From: Hydractinia symbiolongicarpus | Taxonomy: Eukaryota > Cnidaria > Hydrozoa > Anthoathecata > Hydractiniidae | Assembly (NCBI RefSeq): GCF_029227915.1 | Contig: NC_079875.1 | Coordinates: 21,755,001-21,819,000 of the forward strand | Direction of reading: 5' to 3' | DNA length: 64,000 nt | In this document: positions 23,301 to 34,329 of the stretch, in pieces | How the letters are laid out: every line of letters starts with the position of its first letter | Position numbering within the stretch: the first letter of the stretch is position 1 | Notes under the pieces: model-generated | What the model was told of the DNA's origin: nothing | The model's input: the letters and a program-made list of their open reading frames with translations, nothing else | Databases searched by the model: none | Program-made: the position numbers and the translations under genes

Positions 23301-23758
23301 GAGATATAAGTAAACGTTGATACAAATAAAAAATAGTCCGTGAGATTTTGTTTATTTTTTATGTACTGTTTTATGTATACTTTTTACATTCTAGTAGGAT
23401 ATGGTATATTTTAACCGCTTATCCATGTCTACACCTGTTTTTTTCTACCCCTGGTTAGAAAATATATGTTAACATGTATTATTTCTTCAAGGACGTATCC
23501 TATTTACTATTTTTACTATTGTACGTTTTTTATCACTTATAAATATCTATACATTTCTATCATTTATTTCTTCAACAAAATAGATATGATATTTTTGAGT
23601 ATTTTCATAACGCATGCATTTGCAAATATAATTAGATATAAAAGCAATATATCACACTATATGAGTTGTGCAAAAGTGTCTACATAACATCACAAAAGCA
23701 ACTATATAACACACCTGGCATTGACGTCTAAGAACAATAAGTGGGTATCCCAGGGCTT
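20366..23758 (-). CDS. SLC25A46: SLC25A46-type mitochondrial carrier-family protein (N-terminus not found)
   Basis: Minus-strand exons, 5' to 3': 23,715-23,758, 23,191-23,268, 23,041-23,109, 22,556-22,627, 21,739-21,796 and 20,366-20,914 (stop at 20,366). They read, in order, as SLC25A46: LIVLRRQCQ; YHIFPFSLFRVIERI; GAFWKGWGSS; IIFTHELLK; LPFVSASFIDSVQ; then a long last exon with RLLPIYSLVLP, YPLETCVLRLHLQGTRTI, EEGLAGFYKGFGALI. Sites are GT-AG. Phases agree except between 23,041 and 22,627, where one short exon of 3n+2 bases is missing; a 20-bp candidate begins after TTTTCAAG near 22,960. The family acts on the mitochondrial outer membrane in fusion/fission and lipid transfer rather than as a classic solute carrier, and the usual PX[DE]XX[RK] motif is altered here (PLETCV), as in the family. 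The first ~80-100 residues and the start codon were not located. Confidence 0.9.
21621..21638 (+). repeat. Poly-C tract in SLC25A46 intron
   Basis: A run of about 14 C lies next to two imperfect copies of GAAGCTTGC..AAACAAA..GGTA..ACCGGTGA (21,655-21,780). The second copy covers the 3' part of the 58-bp exon, so a fragment of that exon and its donor appears to have been duplicated in the intron. Confidence 0.6.
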
Positions 23759-24185
23759 CTTGTAAGTACAAACTAAACGAAGGAACAAGTACTTAATTTA
23801 ACTTATGATTTCCCGTGTTAGTAAGTAATTATAAAAAAGCATAATCCTTTTACTTTACACCTAGCTGTGTGAAAAGACAATTGCAATTCATACCCCATGC
23901 TCATATAACAGCAACCAGACCAAAAGAATAATAATGGCTGCTGTATTTCTTTAAATTTTTATTTAATTTTTTTATTCTCAGATTATTCTTACTGTTTGAA
24001 CTTAAAAGTTACAAATATAAGATGTTTGGCATGAAGCTTAAACTTTCTTAACCTTACAAGTAAAAATAAAAAAAACTTGCTGTTTATGACAGATTATAGT
24101 TAGGTGAATCTCTTTCTTTCATTCATTTCAAGTGTTTATATTTTTAAGTAAAAACACATTAAAAAACAAGTAAAAGAAATATTAA

Positions 24186-24873
24186 AGGGGCTACGAACCA
24201 GTTAAAATGCTCACGGGGGGTGTTGGAAGAAGTGTTACTTGCAGGATAGGTTCTGCTTGGAAAAAGTTCAGAGAGTTATTTCCTTTGTTGACTAGCAGAG
24301 TTCTGTCAATTGAGGTAAAAGGTAGGTTGTATGAGGCCTGTGTAAGAAGTGTTATGTTGTACGGTAATGAGACATGGGCAGTGAAGCAGGAAGATCTTGA
24401 CCGTTTAGAAAGGAATGATATGAGAATGGTTAGGTGGATGTGTAACGCCAGTCTGAGAGACAGAAAGAGTTCAGATGAGCTAAGAAGCAGGCTAAGTCTC
24501 CGTAGAATTAAAGATGTTATCCAGATAAGAAGATTGATTTGGCTGGGGCACTTGGAGGTGATGATGACATTTCGTATATTCCGCGGACATATTAAAAATC
24601 CGGCAAACGCTTTGTGCAATGAACAGAGTAGCGCACTTTGCTCGCTCCTTCAATATTTTTTTCGATAAGTATATTACAAAGAAATATATTAGCGAGACTA
24701 ATTTTGGATAACATGACCAAGGCTGGAGAAGATAAAAATTCTAGATATATCTATATGTTTGAGTCTGTAAATTACATACATGCTGGTAAAATAGCCAGTT
24801 TGTTTTTCGCCGCCCAGCTCAACTTTCGTGTAAGTCACTAAAGTCGAAAATCAACAGCCGTTCCGTAGCCCCT
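24186..24873. mobile_element. TTAA-flanked element carrying a LINE fragment
   Basis: The ends are inverted AGGGGCTACG and CGTAGCCCCT, with GAAC/GTTC just inside. TTAA lies immediately outside at 24,182-24,185 and 24,874-24,877. The length is 688 bp. The left two-thirds encode the C-terminal part of a non-LTR reverse transcriptase. No transposase is present, so it must have been moved in trans. Its ends resemble those of the 2,357-3,518 element in layout (AGG + GC-rich block, TTAA duplication). Confidence 0.75.
24207..24570 (+). pseudogene. Non-LTR reverse transcriptase C-terminal fragment
   Basis: An open frame reads GRLYEACVRSVMLYGNETWA, then LDRLERNDMRMVRWMC and IRRLIWLGHLE. This is the well-known thumb/C-terminal region (LYGxETW, RxxLRWxGHxxR-type) of many LINE polymerases. 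The palm is absent. The frame continues about 30 residues past the homology and is closed by a stop at about 24,668. It lies inside the TTAA element. Confidence 0.75.
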
Positions 24874-24879
24874 TTAAAA

Positions 24880-26602
24880 GATTTTATTGTAGTGTTTTTT
24901 GTATTCATTCTTTTTTTTGTCATATATACAAAAAAATTATATACTGAAAAAGAATTCCAAGACAATAAATAAATAAATTTTGCAAGAATTAAACTTCGCA
25001 ATATTGAAGACATTAATGAATAATAAAACTATTTTTCATTTCAATAATTAAATTTCATTAGTATTTATTGTTTAAATTTTGAAAATAAACTATTAAAAGC
25101 TTGTTAGTTTTCTTTTTTTTATGTGAAATTACCTAAAAACAAAACCTAATTTTATTACGAAAACCCTTAATTTAAGATTTTGTAAATCATAAAGATATTT
25201 CACAAGAACAAAAATTTTTACGAATTGAAATAAAGCATTCTCAAACTTGCCAAAAATTTTTAAAATCATGAATTTTTTTCTGACATAACTTTATTCTTGT
25301 TAACAGATTTTTTTAATATAGTATAACAGGGTTTGAATTAGCAGGTTGCAAAACAAAATGCAGTCTTTGTGAGTCATGTTGATGAAAATGTTAAAATTGT
25401 CCCACTTTTTCATCAATCGTTTGTATCATCTATTTCGATTATTTATAACATTTGTTGCAGAAAAAATAACCATTAACAAGAGATCAATGGCATGTGACCT
25501 ACCACATGCCCAAGCCACAGCTGCAAATAGGTTTTCTTCTTTGCAACAAATTTATATTTCTAATAATTCAAACATTGTAAGATAAAACAAAATAAAGTAA
25601 CTTCTCAATTAAGCACCCAATCCCAAACAAGCGCCCCTTTTGAATATTGCCACCTCTTTGGCAACTTTTTATAAAGGCCCCCCACAAGTAAGTGGCCAGT
25701 GGCGGTCATTTTATTTCGAATAAAATGGAAATTACATGTCAAATGTTTATATTTATTTGATCATTTAACCAGTTCGCTATTATTTTTTTGACATATAGGA
25801 AATTTAACCATAAACGTTTACTTTTGGGGGCATGTTATTTATACCTGTTATATATTTTCTGTTTTTTCCCAAACATTCTAGTTTCCTTGAAATAAAGCTT
25901 TTACGTAAGACAGAAATATTTGTTTTTAAGAACCGCCTCTCTCGATTTAACGCCCCTCCCAAATATGCATTTATCAAAATTCTAAGGCACTCAGCATTTA
26001 TAATCCTTTTCATTTTAGTTACCAGTGTATTTCACATATTTTTAAAAAAAATGTTTGTATAATAATTGCTGAGTATTTCTTCAAAGAATTCTGCAAAATG
26101 GAGGACAAATAACAAAATCATGTCAAAAATCTTATAATACAAAAAAAATTGTAGCTTTTTTATAACTGTATGATTTTTTTGTATGTCCTTGAACTTGTCA
26201 CAGGTTTATTGTTTTTTTATCATTTTTTTCTGTGTAAACATGCCAAATAAATGACATCATCATAGTTTAGTTATGATATCCGTCAAAAATGAAAAGGTAA
26301 CAAAAGATTTATTTTTCATACCTGCCAACACCAAAACCAAAACCAGCTAAACGACTCAAATTATCTAAAAACATTGATACATGACAAATTATCCTAAAAA
26401 ATTGACAAAAACGCAAACAAAAAAACGAAAATAAAATTAAAACAGAAACTAATTTCGTAATGAAATAAAAAAAAGGTGAAAGATAAAATTCTTATAAAGA
26501 AATTTATAAACCATGTCCTTGACAGAACATAAGTTTTTAAATTGTTAAAAATCAAAACAAAGTTAAAAAACAAAAAAAAAATAGCACGGCAAAAAATGAA
26601 AC
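24880..26602. other. AT-rich stretch, possibly intronic to SLC25A46; no exon recognised
   Basis: It contains long A/T runs. At 25,610-25,990 there is a repeat-like area with GCGCCCCT and AACGCCCCTCCCAAATATG words. The missing 5' exons of SLC25A46 may be here, but none could be supported. Confidence 0.4.
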
Positions 26603-26808
26603 CTGCTTTTTCTTGTGGATTTATTCCTACATCTTGGTTACCATTTTTATTAACATGTTTGGCAAGGTTTGATAAAAACACTTCCTCTTGATGAAATTTA
26701 GAGAATTTTTTACAGACTACATCATCATCCTCTACATTGCCTATCATACTGGATGACGGATGAAACACCATATCATATTCAAAATATAAACATTGTTTAC
26801 GATGTTTT
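26603..26808 (-). CDS. Candidate coding exon, gene not recognised
   Basis: A 206-bp stretch begins after ATATATATTTAG and ends at GCAG before GTTTCA on the minus strand. It reads as ordinary, charged protein: YFEYDMVFHPSSSMIGNVED, CKKFSKFHQEEVFLSNL, NGNQDVGINPQEKA. Composition contrasts with the A/T-run translation on both sides. It ends in phase 1, the phase required before the SLC25A46 exon at 23,715-23,758. It could therefore be an upstream exon of that gene, or part of an unrelated one. No domain is recognised. Confidence 0.4.
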
Positions 26809-27850
26809 CTAAATATATATAATTGGCAATGCAGATAGAATTTAAGACATCTGCAAGAAACACACCATATTTTATTTTGCAATGGAAAAAAATTGCTTAA
26901 CAAAAACGAAAAATTTGAGTTACAGCTATCTGTGCTTTAGTTCGAGAGGAAAAAACATTAGAGCATAATTACATCATTAAGTGCAATTTCTTTCAACTTA
27001 TGTAATGCTGAGTTAAATTTTAAAGGCTTTAAAAATAATACCATTATCTGTTCAGTCAATTTTATTGAATATAGATATCAATATTATGAACAAACAACTT
27101 TATTCTACGCCTGAATAAAGTAGCTTGTTCATGATATTATGGCCTAAAAGAACTGTACTAAGCCTACCAGTACAGGCTGATTTTTGCAAATTCGACACCT
27201 TTAAAAAAACCCTTATAACTTTCGATTTATAAACAGGTACAGATGAAAATGCATTTATTTTGAAAAGTTGAGACAATGCAGAACTTGATTTAGACTACTT
27301 AGCAATTGTATATCTTAGCGATCTATATCTGCAACTAAATAGACAAGAAAATCTTGAAAATAGAAGCAGTAAACTTTTTAGGGTCATATTTAGAAACAGT
27401 TCTCTGTTTGCTAAAAAGATCTGAGAATCATAGACAATGGCACTGATATGGCATTTAGGCAAAAAAGTGTAAGGCTTTATAATTGAGAACCAGAGAAGGC
27501 AATGCCAGGAATTTGTCTCACATTTTTTTCTTTTGTTTGGGAATTTTATGTCTGATTGTCATCAACTGCATTTTCTGCATATTATTTATTTTAAAAACAT
27601 TTTCTGTTGAACTGAGGGCTACAAAAATCTCCAAACTCATTTGGCCCAGAGTACAGCATGGTTTAAAAACATAGATATATGTTATCTCTTAACAAAGGGT
27701 TAAAAGAGAGCACAACAAAAATTAAAGAAAAATTGTTAAATTCTAAATAATACTTCAGAAGTAGAGATTATGTTTTAAACATAAACTAATATATATGTAC
27801 ATCGCTATCTACAGAGGTTTCAAAAATAAAAATTATTATATAAATATATA
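26809..27850. other. AT-rich stretch, no gene seen
   Basis: An inverted repeat around GAACAAACAACTTTATTC and AATAAAGTAGCTTGTTC (about 27,088-27,132) forms a loose hairpin. Otherwise no structure or protein-like frame was seen. Confidence 0.4.
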
Positions 27851-27980
27851 TCAAACCATTAAGTTTTTTATTAAATTTCTGGAAATAGACATAAAAATTC
27901 TAGTAAAAATAGCATATATTGCATAATATCTGAGATTCTTCAGTAATAGGTAAAACATAAAATAAAAATGTACCACAATT

Positions 27981-29420
27981 CTACACCTTTGACAAATTAG
28001 GAGGAGTAGAATATCTTGGCTCATCCTTTTTTGGTAGCTGAACAACCAATTTTTCATTTTTATCAGCACTATCTGAGTTGTGTGCACACACCTCTCGCAT
28101 ATCAACATTACCATACACATCATTTTCTACTTTCAGATTATCAATTGATTCATATAGAGGAGCACATTCTTCAGTTGTGGTGTCACCCATACCATACAAC
28201 ACATTTTCTTCAGTATCTTCTGGCATCCATGGGATGGAACGGAGTTGAAGTTCCGGAGCATGTTGGTGCTTCCGTGTACGATAATAGAAAAGCGAAAGTA
28301 AACAAAGAATGAATAAAATTATACCGACACCAATTACAGCATATATCCATACTTTCAAGTTTTGTTTCTCTTTTATTGGCTTCTTAGAAGATTCATAACG
28401 ATAAGCAAAGGGACATGTAACATTGTATGGTTTTAAATCGTTGCAATCCATTGTGTTTACACATTGTATGTCAGTGTCTTTGAGTTGCGAACATATTTTC
28501 TTGGGAGGTACAGCTACATAGTTGTTGTTCATATCCATGACAACAAAGATAACATATACATAATTATCGTTAACTTTTACTGACTGTAAACTTTCAACAT
28601 AGTATGTAGACATGCGTTCCATGCCTGATCTATGTTCATGAGAGGAAATGCTAATATCCTTTAAAGTGATACCCATCCTTACTCCTCTTAACAATCTGCT
28701 GATGTAAATTTCAACATTATGCTGAGTAAGTCCCGATAAATAGTTTTTGTGCGAAACCGGAAGTAATACTGGTATTTGCAAATGCCTTTCAATGCACCTC
28801 TTTTCAGCTATAACTAATCCGACACATAATGTTTCAGTTTGGCATAAATTATTACAAGCCTCTGCTAATCGATCACAATGTAAACCTGACAATTTATTAG
28901 CACAAACACAATTTCTACTCGAGTCATACACATGAATACCATCATCAGCACATGATGCTGGTGAAACAATCTTTTTACATCTGTGTCCATCTTTTTCAAG
29001 TTCGTGATTAGCAGGACAAAAACATTGGTATCCACCTGCTAAATTTTTACAGCCATAACTACAGGGACCTTTGTTATTGTTTGGCTTACACTCATTTACA
29101 TCCGTACAAGTTTTTCGGTCCATGTTTAGCATATATCCTTGTAAACAAAAACACTTCCCAGTCATTTTCTCACAAACCTTTTCACAGCCATTGTTCATTT
29201 GGCCACAGTTTTGTGACTCTGATAGATGTGGACAAGGCTTCGAAAATATGTGGGTAGATGGTTTTACGACAGTGCGGGTTCGAGTTCGCAAACCTGTTGT
29301 ACATTTTTCGTTGCAAGCTCCCCACGCACTCCATTCACTAACAACACAATCCCATTCTGAATTAGCATTCACAAAAGAGTAAATGATAAAGTCTAAAGCT
29401 AGTAGTACATTCAAGTACAT
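27981..29420 (-). CDS. Single-pass membrane protein with TSP1 and EGF-like domains
   Basis: This is one uninterrupted 479-residue frame. Residues 1-20 are a signal peptide. 26-72 are a thrombospondin type-1 repeat (VSEWSAWGACNEKCTTG, six-cysteine pattern). 79-105 are an EGF-like module. 106-148 are a calcium-binding EGF module (DVNEC start, YQCFC). A third short Cys-rich piece lies at 157-182. 190-345 has no recognised domain but contains paired cysteines. 357-380 is a strongly hydrophobic membrane span followed by RTRK. The 100-residue cytoplasmic tail has tyrosines in signalling-like contexts (LYGMG, LYESID, VYGNVD, RYSTPP). It is likely a cell-surface receptor or adhesion protein; the ligand is unknown. 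A minus-strand AATAAA lies at 27,867-27,872. Lack of introns in a multidomain extracellular gene is unusual. It starts 234 bp from divergent NSA2. Confidence 0.88.
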   Translation of the reverse strand: MYLNVLLALDFIIYSFVNANSEWDCVVSEWSAWGACNEKCTTGLRTRTRTVVKPSTHIFSKPCPHLSESQNCGQMNNGCEKVCEKMTGKCFCLQGYMLNMDRKTCTDVNECKPNNNKGPCSYGCKNLAGGYQCFCPANHELEKDGHRCKKIVSPASCADDGIHVYDSSRNCVCANKLSGLHCDRLAEACNNLCQTETLCVGLVIAEKRCIERHLQIPVLLPVSHKNYLSGLTQHNVEIYISRLLRGVRMGITLKDISISSHEHRSGMERMSTYYVESLQSVKVNDNYVYVIFVVMDMNNNYVAVPPKKICSQLKDTDIQCVNTMDCNDLKPYNVTCPFAYRYESSKKPIKEKQNLKVWIYAVIGVGIILFILCLLSLFYYRTRKHQHAPELQLRSIPWMPEDTEENVLYGMGDTTTEECAPLYESIDNLKVENDVYGNVDMREVCAHNSDSADKNEKLVVQLPKKDEPRYSTPPNLSKV

Positions 29421-29654
29421 ATTACAAGTAAATGGCCACAGATGTCTTTTCTTTTCTTCTGAGAAAGTTCGCTTTTATGAGAGTTGGCTTTCCTCAGCCT
29501 GTCCTACAAACCCTTGCTCTAATTATGCAGATTAACCTAATTTATGCGAATAAAAGTTAATTTAAAAATGGTATCTTGGTTATGTGTTCCTTTATTTTTA
29601 CCTTCCTTTCTTTCCGTGTGAGGCGTGAGACGTGTAATAAAATACGCTGAAAAC
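29421..29654. promoter_or_regulatory. Divergent (bidirectional) promoter region
   Basis: The start codon of the TSP1/EGF gene (29,420, minus) and that of NSA2 (29,655, plus) are 234 bp apart. Both 5' UTRs and core promoters must lie here unless unseen upstream exons exist. No clear TATA box was found in either direction. The middle holds TTCCTTTCTTTCC, a pyrimidine-rich tract of the sort seen at ribosome-biogenesis promoters. Confidence 0.6.
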
Positions 29655-32600
29655 ATGGTAAGAAATATTGCGTATTTTTTATATTATTTGAGGGGGATGT
29701 ATTCTCTAGGTATTTTTTAAAGCAAATTCTTTATTAATTTCATATTCTGACACCTCTTCACAATTTAAATCTGTTAAAATCTCCCAAACTGTAGCAATGT
29801 TTCATTTTTGACAAAATTCCTTTTGGTGTTGACTTTACATGGCGGGGGAATGCCTGCGATCATAGTTTTGTAAGTTTAGCAGTATGTTATGTAAAATTGT
29901 GGGGATTTTTGATAATTAAATATTCACTGATGGTCGTTACTGATAATACAATACTTCAAATGTTCTCTCAGTAGCATTAAGTTTATTAGTAACTTAAAAC
30001 AATAGTTTCGACATATTACAAATGTTATAATCATGATACAGCAAGATTTTGGTTAGGTTACAAGTGTTTATATAAATTTACAATTCCTATGTGAATATTC
30101 ACTATATGTTACTTACTTGTGTTGACTTTTGATGAGATCATCAAAGTGACAATGGGTTGCCACATTTAACATACAGTATTGTCTCTTCTATGTTGGAGAA
30201 CGTAAAGGTGAAAGTGACATAGAGCATTAGTATATGATAGTCCATATGCTTCTTTGATTTTTTTAATGTAGTTACGCTGGAAGTCTTCTAATTGAAGGAT
30301 TTCACCTTTTTTCGTTGGTGACCATAACTATGTGAGCAATAGTCCACTATAGGGATGAAGAAGAGTAAGCATTTGCTGCGCTGCTCTGGTGAGAAAGGGC
30401 CGTAATATCCATCCAACTAGCTTTCTGATGGTTTCAGTGAGTGACAGGATGTGTTCAGAAAAGGTGCAAGAGGTCTTTAACATGCAATTTTGATGGAAAT
30501 GGCAAACCTAATTGATTTAGGTATTGATAATCTGTGGGAAGTTTTATTTTACCATATTGGATGAGCTCAAACTAGGAGTTATTGAATGACATATTATTCT
30601 GCTCAGCCCATTGGTAAACTATATTTAAATCCATCTGCAGATTTTAAGAATATAAGCAGCTTCTGATTCGGCCACCAATCTGTGTATCATCTGCAAAGCT
30701 TTGTAGAGATGGATAGATGGATGGATGGATGGACGACGTGAAATACATTTTAACTGATTTGCGTCGGCATTGCGTTGGCAATATTTTTTTGTAGTAAAAT
30801 TTTTCAGCTGGCAATTACTTTTGTCATTCACCTTTTATTTGGCACAGTTAACAAAAAAGTTTGCTAAACATGATGGTGACATCATAATTTTGAATTTTGT
30901 TCTAAATGTCATTTTAGTCCAAAATTGGTCCAAAAATTAAAATTACTTTATTTTCAACAAAAGTTGGCACAGTTAATGAGATCAAAATGTTAATTTTTTG
31001 TCAACTAAATGACATTTAAGACCATAAACATTTCAATCACGAGACTTTCAACCATGAATGATTTTTTGTTAGCAGAAATTGTATTTTTGTTAGCAGAAAT
31101 TGTTGAATTGGGTCACATTGTCTATGTTTCATATAGTTGTGCATTTTTAATAGTGAGATAGTTTATGCAGTGCCTGCTTCTTGTTTTTTTAGAATCCTTT
31201 TATGCTTTTTAGAATCCTTTAAAGATGCTTTTTAGTGAATAAGATTACACATCTTTTATTCTGTGTGACAATTAGGGGACACTTGGGAATTTGGAAAAAA
31301 CTTGGTTGACAATAAACTTAAACCAGTTAATATTTTTTCACGTTAACTAAACTGTTCTGTTATTGTGCTTGTTACTGACTGATATTTATTTCTAGCCGCA
31401 AAATGAGCATATTGAATTGGCAATCAAAAGGCATGGCAGGAGATTGGATTACCACGAAAAATTGTAAGGTGTTACGACTTTTTAATTTTTTGTTTCAATT
31501 TGTTCTATTTTTAAATGTTGCAGATATATTATTTGATTTATGATTCTGCATGATTTAGGCGTAAGAAAGAAGGACGAGAACCACACAAGAGAGCATTAAA
31601 AGCAAAGAAACTACATGGATTGAAGTATAAACATTTTGCTGTGTTAATTATGTTGTGGGACATCTGATAAAACCGTGTTCCTGATGGATATTTTTAATCC
31701 AAACAATTTAATTTAAATTTAGAGCTAAACTGTACAACAAGAAGCGACATTCCGAGAAGGTACAGCTTAAAAAAACCTTGAAAATGCATGAGGAAAAGAA
31801 GACGAAAGCTAAAGACACTCAATCCACGCCAGAAGGAGCAGTACCTGCCTATTTACTTGACAGGGAGGGCCAAACCCGTGCCAAGGTGTTGAGTAATATG
31901 ATCAAACAGAAACGGAAAGAAAAAGCAGTAGGTTTTTCTTCATTAAATTACATTAAACCTGTACATATGCAACCAATCTTTAGAGAAGCAATTTTTTTTC
32001 AAGCAAATTTGCAAGGACAATAACTTCTAGACTAGTTTATCTAACATGTTATTTCAAAATCTATCTTTATAGCTGACATATAAACCCTTGCTTCAGAAAC
32101 ATGTATCTCTCTGTACACAAAGAAAAGAAAGTTTTAGACACTTTTGAAATTTAAACAATAAATTTTTATGTTATAAATCAATTTGTGAAGGATTATTAAA
32201 ATTATATTAAATATAAACGAAATATTTCATTTATTGTTGGAGCAATTAATTTTCTTCTGCAAAGTATATGTTAAAAACCATACAACTGTTTTATCCGTTA
32301 GGGTAAATGGGATGTCCCACTTCCGAAAGTGAAGGCGATTGGTGAAGATGAAGTATTTCGAGTTGTACGAACAGGAAAGTCGCGACGTATGTAAAAACTT
32401 GTTTTGTTTCTTTTATTTCTCACAGGATGCCATAGGTACCGTTCACATTAGGCTCTGATTAGCGCTAACTGGTGCTGAATAATATGAAAAGTAATAATTT
32501 AGTAAACTAGCGCTGCTAAATTAATTAATTTGCAAAATAGACTCCCGAGAAGAAAACCAGTTTGCTCTGCTGTGTAGGTAGGCTTAACTAGCATGTCATA

Positions 32601-34329
32601 AATTTGATGAAAGAATTAGAATTTGGCGACAAATGTTTTTTTTTCTCGTCACTCTTTTAAAAACAACAAATTTAAATAAATTGTTTAATAGAAATGAAAA
32701 ATTTTATTTTGTGAATCATCTTATGTTTACAACTAAAGTTCTACTAACCATTAAATATCAGAATTTGAAAATATTGCACCAGTTATGTCCAAATAAACAT
32801 TCCCAATTATAAAATCTGTTGTTATTCTTAATGTTCAGCGCTAACTGGCGCTAAATATAAAAAAACATTTGATGTCTTGGTACCAGCTAAAACTAGCGCA
32901 AGAAAAGAACTTTTCCCCAAAAAAACAATGCTATGTTATTCAGCGCTAGTTGTGGTAATTAGCCTCTAGTGGGAACCGTGCTTGAACATTGTATTCTGTA
33001 TTGAGCTGCAAAATGTGATAAAATTTAAATAATACATGGATATTATTTATATTATAATAATTTAAGTTGGTGTTGTTAAAAATACTGTCTAAATGTCTTA
33101 TGATTTTTAATTTTTTCAGGGAAATGCTGGAAAAGGATGGTAACGAAAGTGACTTATGTAGGTGAAGATTTCACACGAAAGCCACCAAAATTTGAAAGAT
33201 TTATCCGGCCTATGGTACGTAACAATTCGTTCCCCATCGTGACTTTATGAAATCTTACTGTGTACACATACAAAAGTATTTTGCATATGATATAAATTTT
33301 TTATCCCACTTTTCCAGGGTTTGCGTTTCAAGAAAGCTCACGTGACTCATCCTGAGGTAGGTTGTTGTTGCAGTAGTCGTTGTAGTTTATGTCGTTGTTG
33401 TTTATGTCGTTGTTGTTGATGTCGTTGTCGTTGTTCTTGATAATGTTGTCGTTATTTTGATGTCGTTGTTTTTGATGTCGTTGTCCTTGTTGTTTATGTT
33501 GTTGTCGTTGTTGTTAATGTCGTCGTCGTTGTTGTTTATGTCGTTGTTGTTGATGTCGTTATTGTTAATGTCGTCGTCGTTGTTGATGTCGTTGTCTTGT
33601 TGCCGTCATTGCCGTAGTTTAATTGGTTTTTGTTTCTTTTTACTTTTAAAATAACTGTTAAGGAGATTTCTTTCTTTTTATTTTAGTTAAAGGCGACTTT
33701 TTGTTTGCCGCTAATCGGAGTGAAGAAGAATCCACAATCGCCTATGTACACGTCACTTGGTGTCATCACTAAGGGAACCGTCATCGAGGTTAGGCCTCGA
33801 TTTGATGAGACAAAATATGTAAAGAAATTATAAATGATTGATACCTATTTAACATTTCTTTCAGGTGAATGTAAGCGAGTTGGGACTGGTAACACAAGGA
33901 GGAAAAGTCGTTTGGGGTACGCGGAGTTATTTTACTAAATTTTGTTATAGGGAGCATCAGTAAATTACGTATACGCACTTTTCTTCAAACTTTGGGCGAG
34001 GTCAAATTCTAGCCAAAATATAGCCACGTACTCAGGGGAGGAGGGTCATGACAAATTATACATGTGCGTACAGCAGGTGGGGGAGAGGGAGAAAAATGAG
34101 AAAACTCGGTGCCGACATCTTTAGGGATGCCCGTACATCAAAGTCAGAGTGAAATTAATTATTCTTTTGTACACGAGTTGTGATGATTAGTCAGGAGTTT
34201 ATCAATTAGTCACATATCAAACTTTATAAAGTATAACTAAAAAGTTCTATCATTTCTTTAGGTAAATATGCACAAGTTACAAACAATCCTGAAAATGACG
34301 GCTGTATAAATGCTGTCCTGCTCGTGTGA
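29655..34329 (+). CDS. NSA2: Ribosome biogenesis protein NSA2 homolog
   Basis: Ten coding exons give 260 residues, the usual NSA2 length: 29,655-29,657 (ATG only), 31,396-31,463, 31,559-31,624, 31,723-31,927, 32,302-32,386, 33,120-33,214, 33,318-33,356, 33,687-33,788, 33,865-33,916 and 34,262-34,329. All introns are GT-AG and every phase fits. The N-terminal half is basic and helical ([50 protein letters not shown]). The C-terminal half is the eS8-like beta barrel ([50 protein letters not shown]). NSA2 is a nucleolar factor needed for 27S pre-rRNA processing and 60S assembly. The start is fixed because the second exon opens with the conserved PQNEHIE directly after the acceptor. Introns carry a LINE fragment, a MITE-like repeat and a GTT/GTC-rich tract. 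Confidence 0.97.
30250..30720 (-). pseudogene. LINE reverse transcriptase fragment in NSA2 intron 1
   Basis: On the minus strand, frames broken by stops read [34 protein letters not shown] and [10 protein letters not shown]. These are the palm FADD block and following region of a CR1/Jockey-group polymerase. The same residues recur in the 6.5-12.1 kb LINE remnant. It is antisense to NSA2 and truncated at both ends. A GATG microsatellite (about 30,712-30,735) abuts its upstream side. Confidence 0.7.
32432..32983. mobile_element. MITE-like repeat in an NSA2 intron
   Basis: The ends are imperfect inverted repeats: ACCGTTCACATTAGGCTCTG on the left and, in reverse complement, ACGGTTCCCACTAGAGGCTA on the right. 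AGCGCTAACTGG-type words occur inside both arms. It is non-coding, and no target duplication could be chosen. Confidence 0.45.
33361..33605 (+). repeat. GTT/GTC trinucleotide-rich tract in NSA2 intron
   Basis: About 245 bp are built almost only from GTT, GTC and GAT words (TGTCGTTGTTG, TGATGTCGTTG) directly after a donor site. The resulting open frames are low complexity and not genes. Confidence 0.85.

Noticed and set aside
23881-23943. Possible N-terminal SLC25A46 exon with an FGLVAVI-like reading
   Set aside because: The frame is closed by a stop and the only GT donor gives the wrong phase for the exon at 23,758.
33457-33654. Leu/Met/Ser-rich 65-codon frame
   Set aside because: It is translation of the GTT/GTC trinucleotide tract in an NSA2 intron.
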